A stretch of DNA of 64,000 nt from Pseudoponticoccus marisrubri (lineage in GTDB: Bacteria; Pseudomonadota; Alphaproteobacteria; Rhodobacterales; Rhodobacteraceae): positions 1 through 64,000 of the forward strand of contig NZ_LPXO01000017.1 of assembly GCF_001482405.1 (NCBI RefSeq). Reading direction: 5' to 3'. Position numbers and translations under genes: made by a program. The first letter of the stretch is position 1. Each line of letters opens with the position of its first letter. This document shows, one piece after another, positions 45,953 through 56,902 of the stretch. Under the pieces are notes generated by a model. It was given only the letters and a program-made list of their open reading frames with translations. It was not told where the DNA came from and searched no databases.

Positions 45953-46624
45953 TCAACCCTCGGGCACCGGATAGAAGTCCTGCGCGTAGAATCGCTGCGG
46001 CCCCTCGCGCGCAACAGCACGCCTGTGCGCCGGCCGCGCCTCGATCCGGGCCTTGTAGGCCGCCAGCCGGGGGAACCCGTCCAGCGGCACGTAATAGGGC
46101 GCGGCAAAGAGGTTGAACCCCATCATCACGTCTGCGGCCGAGAAGCCGCCGGGCAACAGCCAGTCGCGATCGCCCAGCCGCGCCTCCATCCCCGCCAGCG
46201 TCTGGCGCAGCCGCGCAACGGTCAGCTTGGCCACGACCGGGCTGGGCTTCGCCGGCGGTCGCAGGAAGACCAGCTGCAGGTTGAGGTTCTCGATCAGGCT
46301 GGCCTGCGTCTCGGCATAGTGGATCCATTGCAGGTAGGCCGGCCGCTCGCACGTACCCGGCGCCCGGCCGAGCTCCGGCGCATGGGTCTCGACGAGATAT
46401 TCCACGATCGCCCCGGATTCGCTCATCTCCAGCCCATCGATCTCGATTGCCGGGATGCGATTGGCGGGCGAGAGCCGCGGCAGGTCTCCCTCGCGCATCT
46501 CGGGCGCGCCGATCCGGTAGGCGACGATCTCGAGCGGGCCCAGCCGGTCGATCAGGCCCGTCTCCTCGAGCAGCCAGAGCACGCGGAAGGACCGACCGTA
46601 AGGCACGTGATGCAACCGGATCAT
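45953..46624 (-). CDS. Glutathione S-transferase family protein
   Basis: A 223-residue GST. N-terminal thioredoxin-like domain (MIRLHHVPYGRSFRVLWLLE, then NRIPAIEIDG and MSESGAIVEYL) and C-terminal helical domain (GFSAADVMMGFNLFAAPYYV). The likely catalytic residue is in the YGRS segment. Substrate unknown. ATG 46624 was chosen for the family start. Two abutting perfect palindromes lie just upstream, between it and mccA. Confidence 0.85.
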   Translation of the reverse strand: MIRLHHVPYGRSFRVLWLLEETGLIDRLGPLEIVAYRIGAPEMREGDLPRLSPANRIPAIEIDGLEMSESGAIVEYLVETHAPELGRAPGTCERPAYLQWIHYAETQASLIENLNLQLVFLRPPAKPSPVVAKLTVARLRQTLAGMEARLGDRDWLLPGGFSAADVMMGFNLFAAPYYVPLDGFPRLAAYKARIEARPAHRRAVAREGPQRFYAQDFYPVPEG

Positions 46625-46634
46625 CCCGCGCCCC

Positions 46635-46678
46635 CAAATTCCATGCATGGAATTTGCAAAAATCGTGCACGATTTTTG
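46635..46678. repeat. Two abutting perfect 22-nt palindromes
   Basis: 46635-46656 (half-site CAAATTCCATG) and 46657-46678 (half-site CAAAAATCGTG) are exact inverted repeats with no spacer. They are AT-richer than the flanks. They lie in the 58-nt gap between the mccA stop and the GST start, like the arrays near cfa and gph. Confidence 0.9.
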
Positions 46679-46682
46679 GTGC

Positions 46683-48623
<1,941 letters not shown>

Positions 48624-48693
48624 CAGGGTCTCCTTTCCCGGCGCGGACGCGGGCGGCCCGGTGGATGCGAGGGGCCGGCCCCTCGCGCTCCCC

Positions 48694-48716
48694 GGAGTAT
48701 TTGCGGAAAGATGAAA
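48694..48716 (+). repeat. Dispersed start-proximal motif, copy 4
   Basis: The plus strand reads GGAGTATTTG followed by CGGAAAGATGAAA, 62 nt upstream of the methyltransferase ATG and in its orientation. It lies in the divergent gap between that gene and mccA. Confidence 0.6.
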
Positions 48717-48778
48717 GCGCATGCCCGGCCGGGTTTCGCGGCTTGCCGGACGGCGCGGGAGGCGGCAGGCTGGCCGGC

Positions 48779-49501
48779 ATGGACCAGGACCTCTACGAGC
48801 CGGCCCGCGTGGCCGCCGTGTTCGACCGCTGTTCGCGACGCTACCGGGGCTGGAGCAGCCTCGCCTCCTTCGGGGTGATCCATTACTGGCGCCGGCTCTG
48901 CGTCGCGGCGCTGGGGCTGCCGCGCGAGAGCACCGCCTGCGGGGTCGACCTGATGGCCGGAACGGGCGAGCTCTGGCCGCACCTGCTGGCGCGGCATCCC
49001 AGGCTGGGGCGGATCACTGCGATCGATATCAGCCCGGGCATGCATGCGGCGGCGATGGCGCGGCTGCATGCAGCACGCGCGGGGCGGATCACGCATCTCT
49101 GCGCCGACATGCTGCGCACCGACCTGCCCGATGGCTCGGCCGATTTCGCAGTCTCGAGCTTCGGGCTGAAGACCTTCAATGCCGCGCAGCACCGGGTCAT
49201 GGCGCGGCAGATCGCGCGCATTCTGCGGCCCGGCGCGCCCTATGCGCTGATCGAGGCGGCCGATCCGGACGGCTGGGTGCTGCACCCGCTCTACCGGATC
49301 CACCTGGACCGCGTGCTGCCGCTGGTGGAGCGGCTGTTCCTGGACGGTGCGCAGGATTTCGCCATGCTGGGCGCCTATACGCGCGGCTTCGGCGACGGGC
49401 AGAGCGTGGTCGACGCGCTGGCCGAGGCCGGTCTGTCGGTCCGGGTGCGGCGCTCCTTCGGGGGCGCGGCGCTGTGTTTTCACGGGCACAAGCCGCATTG
49501 A
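48779..49501 (+). CDS. Class I SAM-dependent methyltransferase (UbiE-like)
   Basis: A 240-residue methyltransferase. SAM loop GVDLMAGTGELWPHLL, acidic DIS (AIDISPGMHAAAM), then ADMLRTDLPDGSADFAVSSF and ARQIARILRPGAPYALIEAA. It is similar to UbiE/MenG-type quinone or small-molecule methyltransferases; the substrate is unknown. It is the only plus-strand gene inside the leucine-degradation cluster, convergent with mccB. The motif copy 4 is upstream. Confidence 0.8.
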   Translation: MDQDLYEPARVAAVFDRCSRRYRGWSSLASFGVIHYWRRLCVAALGLPRESTACGVDLMAGTGELWPHLLARHPRLGRITAIDISPGMHAAAMARLHAARAGRITHLCADMLRTDLPDGSADFAVSSFGLKTFNAAQHRVMARQIARILRPGAPYALIEAADPDGWVLHPLYRIHLDRVLPLVERLFLDGAQDFAMLGAYTRGFGDGQSVVDALAEAGLSVRVRRSFGGAALCFHGHKPH

Positions 49502-49508
49502 GCCCTCC

Positions 49509-51110
49509 TCACATCCGGAACACGCCGAAGCGTGTTTCCTCGATGGGTGCGTTCAGCGCCGCCAGCAGCGACAGGCCCAGCACGTCGCGGGTCTTGCGCG
49601 GGTCGACGATGCCGTCATCCCAGAGCCGTGCGGAGGCGTAAAGCGGGTGGGACTGGCGCTCGAACATCTCGAGCGTGGGGCGTTTGAAGGCCTCTTCCTC
49701 GGCCTCGGACCAATGCTCGCCCGCGCGCTCCATCGCGTCGCGCCTGACGGTGGCCAGCACGCCCGCGGCCTGCGCCCCGCCCATCACCGAGATCCGGCTG
49801 TTGGGCCAGGTCCACAGGAAGCGGGGCTGGTAGGCGCGGCCGGCCATCCCGTAATTGCCCGCCCCGAAGGAGCCGCCGACCAGCACGGTGATCTTGGGCA
49901 CCGCGGTGGTGGCCACGGCGGTCACCATCTTGGCGCCGTGCCGCGCGATGCCCTCGTTCTCGTAGCGCCGGCCCACCATGAAACCGGTGATGTTCTGCAG
50001 GAAGACGAGCGGGATCTTGCGCTGCGAGCAGAGCTCGACGAAATGCGCGCCCTTCTGCGCCGCCTCGGAGAAGAGCACGCCGTTATTGGCGATGATCCCG
50101 GCCTCCATGCCGTGGATGCGGGCGAAGCCGCAGACCAACGTCTCGCCGAAGCGGGGCTTGAACTCGTCGAACTCCGAGCCGTCGACCAGCCGGGCGATCA
50201 CCTCGCGGATGTCGTAGGGCGTGCGCAGGTCGGCCGGCACCACGCCCAGGATCTCGTCAGGGTCATAGGCGGGGGGCGGGCCGCCGGGCAGCACCACCGG
50301 GCCGGTTTTGGGACCGAGGCTGCGCACCGCGCGCCGGGCAAGGGCCAGCGCGTGGGTGTCATCCTCGGCCAGGTAATCGGCCACGCCGGAGAGGCGCGTG
50401 TGCACGTCGCCGCCGCCCAGCTCCTCGGCGGTGACCACCTCGCCCGTGGCGGCGCGCACCAGCGGCGGGCCGGCCAGGAAGATGGTGCCCTGCTCGCGCA
50501 CGATGATCGTGACATCGGACATGGCCGGCACATAGGCGCCGCCCGCGGTGCAGGACCCCATCACCACGGCGATCTGCGCGATCCCCTTGGCCGACATGCG
50601 CGCCTGATTGTAGAAGATCCGGCCGAAATGGTCGCGGTCGGGGAAGACCTCGTCCTGGTTGGGCAGGTTCGCGCCGCCCGAATCGACGAGGTAGAGGCAG
50701 GGCAGCCGGTTTTCCTCGGCGATCTCCTGGGCGCGCAGGTGCTTCTTGACGCTCATCGGGTAATAGGTGCCGCCCTTCACGGTGGCGTCGTTGCACACCA
50801 CCATGACCTGCCGCCCCTCGACCTGACCCACCCCGGCGATCACGCCGGCCGCGGGCGCGGCGCCGTCATAAAGCCCGTGCGCCGCGGTGGCGCCGATCTC
50901 GAGGAAGGGCGTGCCGGGATCGAGCAGGTTGGCCACGCGGGCCCGCGGCAGCATCTTGCCGCGCCCTTCGTGGCGGGCCCGGGCGCGCGCGCCGCCGCCC
51001 GCCGCCGCCGCCTCGGCCGCCGCGGCGATCTCGGACAGGGCAGAGAGATGCGCCTCGCGGTTGGCGCGGAACGCCTCGGAGGAGGCGATGACCTGTGAGG
51101 TCAGTTTCAT
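49509..51110 (-). CDS. liuB: Methylcrotonyl-CoA carboxylase carboxyltransferase subunit
   Basis: A 533-residue beta subunit of the acyl-CoA carboxylase family. Carboxyltransferase blocks [59 protein letters not shown] and, in the second half, [20 protein letters not shown] and [16 protein letters not shown]. Family members of this type act on methylcrotonyl-CoA, as the neighbours support. It pairs with the alpha subunit at 46683-48623. Confidence 0.92.
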   Translation of the reverse strand: MKLTSQVIASSEAFRANREAHLSALSEIAAAAEAAAAGGGARARARHEGRGKMLPRARVANLLDPGTPFLEIGATAAHGLYDGAAPAAGVIAGVGQVEGRQVMVVCNDATVKGGTYYPMSVKKHLRAQEIAEENRLPCLYLVDSGGANLPNQDEVFPDRDHFGRIFYNQARMSAKGIAQIAVVMGSCTAGGAYVPAMSDVTIIVREQGTIFLAGPPLVRAATGEVVTAEELGGGDVHTRLSGVADYLAEDDTHALALARRAVRSLGPKTGPVVLPGGPPPAYDPDEILGVVPADLRTPYDIREVIARLVDGSEFDEFKPRFGETLVCGFARIHGMEAGIIANNGVLFSEAAQKGAHFVELCSQRKIPLVFLQNITGFMVGRRYENEGIARHGAKMVTAVATTAVPKITVLVGGSFGAGNYGMAGRAYQPRFLWTWPNSRISVMGGAQAAGVLATVRRDAMERAGEHWSEAEEEAFKRPTLEMFERQSHPLYASARLWDDGIVDPRKTRDVLGLSLLAALNAPIEETRFGVFRM

Positions 51111-51125
51111 GCGCTTGGATCCCCT

Positions 51126-51722
51126 TCAGTCGATGTCTTCGGTCAGCCCGGCGGGGCGGGCCCACGGGCGGGTCGGTGGCGGCGGGCGGGCCCAGCCCGC
51201 CGCGACGCCGCTTTCGGCCATGTCGAGGAAACGGGCCAGCTGCCACAGCAGCATCACGTCCGACAGCCGCGCATTGGCGGCGCGCACCTCGCAGAGCGAG
51301 GCCAGCAACGGCCGGGTGCCGGCACAGTCGGGCCCGGCAGACGAGCCATGCGCCAGCGCCCAGAGCACCGGGTAGAGCCCGTCGGACCAGACCCCGTCGC
51401 GGCCGGCCACGGATTCGGGCGGGGGCAGCCCCTCCAGCACGCGGGCGCCCAGCGCGTCGAGCCGGTCGCGCAGCGCGCCCTGGCAGGCGATGCGGTCCTC
51501 GACGGTATCATCGCAGAGCGTGATGCCGATCTGGCCGCAGTAATCCACGCCCGCCACGCTGGCGAAATCGAACTCGGGCGCGTCGAAAGTCTCGCGCCTG
51601 CGCTTGAGCGCGCGCTCGAAGCGGGCCACCTCGTTGTCGAAACAGGGGGTGAATCCTGACCAGGGCAGCTCGGCCCCCGCAGGCGCGGCCAACAGCGCGA
51701 TCAGGGCGGCGAGGCGGATCAT
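51126..51722 (-). CDS. Secreted protein of unknown function
   Basis: A 198-residue protein with a signal peptide (MIRLAALIALLAAPAGAE) and Cys-containing mature region (TPCFDNEV, DYCGQIGITLCDD, AGTRPLLASLC). No family is recognised. It overlaps the acyl-CoA synthetase stop by 4 nt and lies 15 nt before mccB, so it is inside the liu operon though its role is unknown. Confidence 0.65.
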   Translation of the reverse strand: MIRLAALIALLAAPAGAELPWSGFTPCFDNEVARFERALKRRRETFDAPEFDFASVAGVDYCGQIGITLCDDTVEDRIACQGALRDRLDALGARVLEGLPPPESVAGRDGVWSDGLYPVLWALAHGSSAGPDCAGTRPLLASLCEVRAANARLSDVMLLWQLARFLDMAESGVAAGWARPPPPTRPWARPAGLTEDID

Positions 51723-53266
51723 GCGCCCTCCTCCGCCGCGGCGCGGGCGCGCAGCGCCTTGCGGATCACCTTGCCGGTGACGGTCAGGGGCAGATCATCC
51801 ACGAAGGCCACCTCGCGCGGGTAGGAATAGCTGGCCAGACGGTCGCGGACCCAGGCCTGCAAGCTTTCGGCGCCGGGATCCGCGCCCGGTTTCAGCACCA
51901 CGTAGGCCTTGACGATCTGGGTGCGCAGCGGGTCGGGCTTGCCCACCACGCCCACATTGGCCACGTCCGGGTGGGTCAGCAGGCAATCCTCGATCTCGGA
52001 GGGGCCGATGCGGTAGCCCGCCGAGGTGATCACGTCATCCTCGCGCCCGACGAAGCGCAGGACCCCGTCTTCCAGCACGCCGCGATCCCCGGTCACCAGC
52101 CAGTCGCCGCGGAATTTCGCCGCCGTGGCCTCGGCGTTCTGCCAGTAGCCCAGCATCATCGAGGCGGCGCCGCGACGGATCGCGATATCGCCCTCACCGT
52201 CGGTGGGCAGGCCGTCCGCGTCGATCACCGCCAGCGCGGCCCCCGGGGCGGGACGGCCCAGCGCGCCGGGCTGTGGCGCGAACAGCGCCGCGCAGGAGCT
52301 GGCCACCATGTTGCACTCGGTCTGGCCGTAGAACTCGTTGATCGTCACGCCCAGCGCGTCGCGGCCCCATGCCAGCATCTCTGCGCCCAGAGGCTCGCCG
52401 CCCGAGGCGACGCTGCGCAGGCCTGCCAGCGTCGCGCCCTCGGCCTTGAGCATGCGCAGCGCGGTGGGCGGCAGGAAGGTGTTGCGCACGCCTGCGCTTT
52501 CGATGACCTGTGCGCAGGTCTCGGGCGTGAAGCGCCCGCCCGGCCCCGCCACCACCGGCACGCCCAAAGCCAGCCCCGGCATCGCCACGTCGAACAGCCC
52601 GCCGATCCAGGCCCAGTCCGCCGGGGTCCATAACACGTCGCCCGGCTGGCCGAGAAAATCATGGCTCATCTCGACGCCCGGCAGATGGCCGGTCAGCACG
52701 CGGTGGCCATGCAACGCGCCCTTGGGCTTGCCCGTGGTGCCCGAGGTGTAGATCAGCACGGCCGGCGTCTCGGGGCCTGTCACGGCGGGTGGGGCGTCGG
52801 TCGGTGCGGGCAGATCCGCCTGCTGCAGCAGGGTCACGTCCAGACCGGCCATCAGCGCGGCGCCCTGCGCATCGGTCACCGCCACGCGCAGCCCGGCATC
52901 GGCCACCCGCGTGGCCAGCGCGTCATGCTGGAACAGCTTGAAGAGCGGGACCGAGATCGCGCCCATGCGCCAGCAGGCAAGATGCGCCGCGGCGCAGAGC
53001 GGCCCCTGCCCCAGCAATACGCCCACCCGGTCGCCCGGTGCCACGCCGCGCGCCAGTAGCGCGGCCTGCACCTGCCGCGACAGCCCTGCCAATGCGCCAT
53101 AGCTGACATCGCGCCGCGCCGGGCCGGTCAGGTCGATGATCGCCGGCCGGTCGGGCTCGGCCGCCGCCCACCTGTCGCAGGCCTGCTCGGCCATGTTCAG
53201 CCGCGCCGGCAGGTTCCAGCGGAACCCCGCGATCAGGTCGTCATATGTGGCGGCCCGCTCCAGCAT
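51719..53266 (-). CDS. Acyl-CoA synthetase (AMP-forming)
   Basis: A 515-residue ANL-superfamily enzyme. Motifs: P-loop TSGTTGKPKGALHGH, the FYGQTECN region, TGDRGVLEDG, and the C-terminal GYRIGPSEIEDCLLTHPDVA and LPLTVTGKVIRKALRAR (catalytic Lys). It activates a short or branched-chain acid to its CoA ester; the location among leucine/isovalerate genes suggests isovalerate or acetoacetate-type acids (inference). Confidence 0.9.
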   Translation of the reverse strand: MLERAATYDDLIAGFRWNLPARLNMAEQACDRWAAAEPDRPAIIDLTGPARRDVSYGALAGLSRQVQAALLARGVAPGDRVGVLLGQGPLCAAAHLACWRMGAISVPLFKLFQHDALATRVADAGLRVAVTDAQGAALMAGLDVTLLQQADLPAPTDAPPAVTGPETPAVLIYTSGTTGKPKGALHGHRVLTGHLPGVEMSHDFLGQPGDVLWTPADWAWIGGLFDVAMPGLALGVPVVAGPGGRFTPETCAQVIESAGVRNTFLPPTALRMLKAEGATLAGLRSVASGGEPLGAEMLAWGRDALGVTINEFYGQTECNMVASSCAALFAPQPGALGRPAPGAALAVIDADGLPTDGEGDIAIRRGAASMMLGYWQNAEATAAKFRGDWLVTGDRGVLEDGVLRFVGREDDVITSAGYRIGPSEIEDCLLTHPDVANVGVVGKPDPLRTQIVKAYVVLKPGADPGAESLQAWVRDRLASYSYPREVAFVDDLPLTVTGKVIRKALRARAAAEEGA

Positions 53267-53267
53267 C

Positions 53268-53759
53268 TCAGCGCGCGATCCGTTCCAGATACAGCGCCTG
53301 CTCGGCCGTGGTGGTCATCCGGCAATCGGCCATGGCCGGCCCCTGCCCGGTGCCGCCGCCCCAGAGCGCGCCGGCCCAGGCGCATTTCGCATCGCGAAAG
53401 GCGATCCAGGCCCGTTGCATGGCGCGCAGCGTCTCTTCCTGCGGGGGCGCGGTATAGCCGTATTCCGCTGCATCGGCATCGGCCTGCTGCGCCTCGGCCA
53501 GACGCGCCTGGTAGGCGGCGTTCAGGCGGCCGTCCCACCAATCGGCCTCGGCCCCCAGGCAGCCGCCCATGCCGACCGTGCTGTCGCCACCCGGCGTGTC
53601 GGCCATGCATTGCTCGGCGGCAAGGCCGATGCAGACCTGCTCGAACCCGTCATTATTGCCCATGCAGGTCAGCGTGGCATCGGGCGCGAAGACCAGCTCC
53701 TGCGCGGCAAGCGGCGTGCCCAGCACGGTCAGCGCCGCCAGCATCGGTTTCAGGCTCAT
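53268..53759 (-). CDS. LprI/DUF1311-like secreted protein
   Basis: A 163-residue protein with a Sec signal (MSLKPMLAALTVLGTPLAAQ) and Cys-rich mature domain. The pattern CMADTPGG, LNAAYQARLAEAQ and LRAMQRAWIAFRDAKCAWAG matches the lysozyme-inhibitor LprI family. Such proteins are periplasmic. It ends 2 nt upstream of the acyl-CoA synthetase start. Full length. Confidence 0.75.
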   Translation of the reverse strand: MSLKPMLAALTVLGTPLAAQELVFAPDATLTCMGNNDGFEQVCIGLAAEQCMADTPGGDSTVGMGGCLGAEADWWDGRLNAAYQARLAEAQQADADAAEYGYTAPPQEETLRAMQRAWIAFRDAKCAWAGALWGGGTGQGPAMADCRMTTTAEQALYLERIAR

Positions 53760-53785
53760 CCGTCATCCTCCCGTCTTCCGACCGC

Positions 53786-54103
53786 TCAGGTCCTTGGCCC
53801 GTCCAGCCTACGCCGCGGATCCCCGGGGCCAAAGCGTTCTTTCAGCCGGCCCAGCCGGTCCACGCGATACTCCCACATGCCCGGCCCGCCGCAGGCCACG
53901 ACCAGCCAGACCTCTCGCCCCGGGCGCGCCACGCAGTCGCTGGCCCGCGCCTGCGGCCCGGCCTCGGCGAGGTAGCGCGCGGCCATGGCCTCGATCACGT
54001 CGGTCTCGGTCAGATTGGCCACGATCCAGCCCTGCCGGAAGCCGAACAGCGCCACCGCGACCAGCAGCACCGCGAGCGGCGCGAACCACAGCCAGCGCGG
54101 CAT
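53786..54103 (-). CDS. Small membrane-anchored protein of unknown function
   Basis: A 105-residue protein with one N-terminal hydrophobic helix (WLWFAPLAVLLVAVALFGF) and a polar domain with two Cys (ASDCVARPG, VVACGGPG). It may be a signal anchor or uncleaved signal. No family is recognised. Gaps to neighbours are 26 and 13 nt. Confidence 0.55.
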   Translation of the reverse strand: MPRWLWFAPLAVLLVAVALFGFRQGWIVANLTETDVIEAMAARYLAEAGPQARASDCVARPGREVWLVVACGGPGMWEYRVDRLGRLKERFGPGDPRRRLDGPRT

Positions 54104-54116
54104 CAGCGCGCGCCCC

Positions 54117-54512
54117 TCACCCGTGCTTCTCCCGCGCGATCTGCGCCAGCTCGCGGTCGAGGAAGAACGAGATGATCGCCCGGATCACCACCAGCAACAG
54201 CAGGAAGAGCAGGTCGCCGATGGCTAGGCTGAGCGCCGTGTGGATCACGTCCGAGACGATGAACAGCTCCAGCCCCGCGAGGATGTAGACCCCCAGCTGC
54301 AGCCGCGCCTCGTTCATCGCCGCGCGCCGTTCACCGGCCGGCACCAGTTCCGAGGGTGCAACGGACAGGATGAAGCGCAGCGCCCCCAGCACCAGCAGCG
54401 CGATGGCGCAGAGGTCTATGCCCGCCGCGATCCATTCCAGCGCCGCAACCAGCAGCGGCAGGTGCCCGTGCAGCACCGTCTCCTGCGCGCCGAGATCCAC
54501 CAGAGAAGCCAC
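54117..54512 (-). CDS. DUF1622 family membrane protein
   Basis: A 131-residue, three-span inner-membrane protein: WIAAGIDLCAIALLVLGALR, LQLGVYILAGLELFIVSDVI, and LAIGDLLFLLLLVVIRAIIS, ending with a charged tail RELAQIAREKHG. Helix pattern and the DVIHT element fit DUF1622. Function unknown. It is likely part of the transcription unit starting with ivd, 39 nt downstream. Confidence 0.75.
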   Translation of the reverse strand: MASLVDLGAQETVLHGHLPLLVAALEWIAAGIDLCAIALLVLGALRFILSVAPSELVPAGERRAAMNEARLQLGVYILAGLELFIVSDVIHTALSLAIGDLLFLLLLVVIRAIISFFLDRELAQIAREKHG

Positions 54513-54551
54513 CTGCGCCCCCGTTCCTGATCCGTATCCCGGACCCGTCGC

Positions 54552-55715
54552 CTAGCCCATCGCCCCCATCAGCTCGCGCCCGACCAGCATGCGCCGGATC
54601 TCGGAGGTGCCGGCGCCGATCTCCATCAGCTTGGCGTCGCGGAACAGCCGCGCCACCGGCGCATCGGCCAGGAACCCGGCCCCGCCCATGGCCTGCACCG
54701 CCTGATGCGCCTGCACCATGGCCTGCTCGGAGGCGTAGAGACAGCAGGCCGCCGCGTCCTGCCGCGTCACCTCGCCCCGGTCGCAGGCCTTGGCGACCTC
54801 GTAGACATAGGCGCGGGCCGAGTTCATCGCCGTGTACATGTCGGCGATCTTGCCCTGCATCAGCTGGAACGACCCGATCGGCTGGCCGAACTGCTTGCGC
54901 TCGGCCATGTAGGGCATGATCTCGTCGAGACAGGCGGCCATGATGCCCAGCCCGATGCCGGCCAGCACGACGCGTTCGTAATCCAGCCCCGACATCAGCA
55001 CGCGCACGCCCTTGCCCTCTTCGCCCAGGATGTTGTCGAAGGGCACCTCGACATCCTCGAAGATCAGCTCGGCCGTGTTCGACCCGCGCATGCCCAGCTT
55101 GTCGAAATGCGGGCTGGTGCTGAACCCCGCCATATCCTTCTCGATCAGGAAGGCGGTGATGCCCTTGGGCCCGGCCTCGGGGTCGGTCTTGGCATAGACC
55201 ACCAGCGTGTCGGCATCGGGGCCATTGGTGATCCAGTACTTGTTGCCGTTCAGCACGAAGCGGTCATTGCGCTTCTCGGCGCGCAGCTTCATCGAGACCA
55301 CATCCGACCCGGCCGAGGGTTCGGACATGGCCAGCGCGCCCACCTGCGCGCCCGAGATCAGGCCCGGCAGGTAGCGCGCGCGCTGCGCGTCAGTGCCGTT
55401 CAGCTTGATCTGGTTGACGCAGAGATTGGAATGCGCCCCGTAGGACAGGCTGACCGAGGCCGAGGCGCGCGCGACCTCCTCGATGGCGACCGTATGCGCA
55501 AGATAGCCCATGCCGGCGCCGCCCATCTCTTCGGGCACGGTGATTCCCAGCAGGCCCAGCTCGCCCATCTCGCGCCACAGGGGCGCGGGAAAATCGTTGC
55601 TGCGGTCGATCTCGGCGGCCATGGGCTTGACGCGCTCCTGCGCCCATTTGTGCACCATCTCGCGCAGCGCGTTCACGTCCTCGCCCAGATCGAACGTCAT
55701 GCTTGCCATGAACAT
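54552..55715 (-). CDS. ivd: Isovaleryl-CoA dehydrogenase
   Basis: A 387-residue acyl-CoA dehydrogenase using FAD, first committed step of leucine/isovalerate breakdown. Blocks include [60 protein letters not shown] and [10 protein letters not shown] at the C-terminus. Annotation as isovaleryl-specific rests on the adjacent mcc, hydratase and lyase genes. ATG 55715 has GGAGGG 6 nt upstream; M4 or M6 are possible. Confidence 0.9.
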   Translation of the reverse strand: MFMASMTFDLGEDVNALREMVHKWAQERVKPMAAEIDRSNDFPAPLWREMGELGLLGITVPEEMGGAGMGYLAHTVAIEEVARASASVSLSYGAHSNLCVNQIKLNGTDAQRARYLPGLISGAQVGALAMSEPSAGSDVVSMKLRAEKRNDRFVLNGNKYWITNGPDADTLVVYAKTDPEAGPKGITAFLIEKDMAGFSTSPHFDKLGMRGSNTAELIFEDVEVPFDNILGEEGKGVRVLMSGLDYERVVLAGIGLGIMAACLDEIMPYMAERKQFGQPIGSFQLMQGKIADMYTAMNSARAYVYEVAKACDRGEVTRQDAAACCLYASEQAMVQAHQAVQAMGGAGFLADAPVARLFRDAKLMEIGAGTSEIRRMLVGRELMGAMG

Positions 55716-55740
55716 CGCCAGCCCTCCCCCTCCGGTTTAT

Positions 55741-55754
55741 TGAACGTGCGTTCA
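55741..55754. promoter_or_regulatory. TetR-type operator candidate upstream of ivd
   Basis: TGAACG-TG-CGTTCA is a perfect 6-bp inverted repeat with a 2-nt spacer, 26 nt upstream of the ivd start. Palindromes of the GAACGnnCGTTC type are typical operators of TetR-family repressors of fatty-acid and branched-chain degradation. The plus-strand gene from 55847 could also be affected. No TetR gene is in the window. Confidence 0.5.
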
Positions 55755-55846
55755 TTTAAGCCACGAACTCCGCTCTGCGTCAAGCATTGCTGGAACGCAG
55801 GCGCCGGGCCCCGCGTTCTGCCCCCAAACCCGATACGGAGGATATC

Positions 55847-56317
55847 ATGAGCGACGATCTGAAAACCGAGTTCTGGAGCCGTATGGACGATGTGCGCGCC
55901 GGCATGCTGGCCGCCGATGGCGAGCGCCCGGTGCCGATGGCGCCCATGGCCGAGCGCGACGCGCAGGCGATCTGGTTCATCACCGCCGCCGGTTCGGCCG
56001 CCGATCGCAGCGCCAAGTCGGGCGGCGAGGCCTCGTTCCACGTCGCCGACCCCAAGGCGAATTTCTACGCCAATGTCTTCGGCAAGCTGGAAGAGGCCAA
56101 CGATTCGGACAAGCTGGACGACCTGTGGTCCTCGATGGCCGCCGCGTGGTTTCCCGAGGGGCGCGATGACGACGCGGTGCGGCTGGTGAAATTCACCCCG
56201 CATGACGGCGAGGTCTGGGCAACGCAGGGCGGTGCGGCCTATCTTTACGAGATCGCCAAGGCCAACATGACCGACAAGACGCCCGATGTGGGCACCCACG
56301 GCCGGGTCGTCTTCTGA
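55847..56317 (+). CDS. Pyridoxamine 5'-phosphate oxidase-like (general stress) protein
   Basis: A 156-residue FMN-binding split-barrel-fold protein with DLKTEFWSRMDDVRAGMLAA, AIWFITAAGSAADR, FHVADPKANFYANVFG and VWATQGGAAYLYEIAKANMT. It is like general stress protein 26 and pyridoxamine oxidase-like domains, so FMN or heme/F420 binding is possible; the cofactor is not assignable from sequence. ATG 55847 follows GGAGGATATC. It is the first gene of a three-gene plus-strand group. Confidence 0.75.
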   Translation: MSDDLKTEFWSRMDDVRAGMLAADGERPVPMAPMAERDAQAIWFITAAGSAADRSAKSGGEASFHVADPKANFYANVFGKLEEANDSDKLDDLWSSMAAAWFPEGRDDDAVRLVKFTPHDGEVWATQGGAAYLYEIAKANMTDKTPDVGTHGRVVF

Positions 56318-56343
56318 TCCGGCCCCGAACGACAGGAGCGCCC

Positions 56344-56796
56344 ATGCATCGCGCCCTCACGCTGGCAGCGCTGCTGCCCCTCACCCCCGCCTGCGCCGAG
56401 CAGGTGGGGGAAATCGGTGTCGACTGGGTCGGCAATGACATCGTGGTCGAGGCCATTGCCGACCCGGACGTGGCGGGCGTGACCTGCCACATCGCCTATT
56501 TCGACCGTGGCTTCATCGACCGGCTGAGCAAGGGCAACTGGTTCGAGGATCCCTCGAACGCCTCGATCGCCTGCCGCCAGACCGGCCCGATCGAGATCGG
56601 CGACATCGACCGCAGCGAAGGTGGCGAGGACGTGTTCCGCACCTCGCGCTCGATCATCCTGAAGTCGCTGCGGGTCAAGCGGATCTGGGACGAGGCCAAC
56701 CGCACCCTGATCTACGTGGCCCATGCCGCCGAGCTGACCGACGGCTCGGCCAAGGTGGCGATCTCGACCGTCCCGCTCTACACGCCCGGGGAATAG
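56344..56796 (+). CDS. CreA-like secreted protein
   Basis: A 150-residue protein with a signal peptide (MHRALTLAALLPLTPACAE) and the CreA-family core: GEIGVDWVGNDIVVEAIADP, VAGVTCHIAYFDRGFIDRLS, ASIACRQTGPIEI and SEGGEDVFRTSRSIILKSLR. Role unknown, periplasmic. Good full length. Confidence 0.85.
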   Translation: MHRALTLAALLPLTPACAEQVGEIGVDWVGNDIVVEAIADPDVAGVTCHIAYFDRGFIDRLSKGNWFEDPSNASIACRQTGPIEIGDIDRSEGGEDVFRTSRSIILKSLRVKRIWDEANRTLIYVAHAAELTDGSAKVAISTVPLYTPGE

Positions 56797-56902
56797 CGCG
56801 CGGGCGGTATGGCGGACAGTGTGGCGGAGATCCTGACCTCGACAGGTTGCTGACGTAGCGTCAGGTTGGGGGCAGTTTCATCAAGCCGATTGGATCTGCC
56901 TC

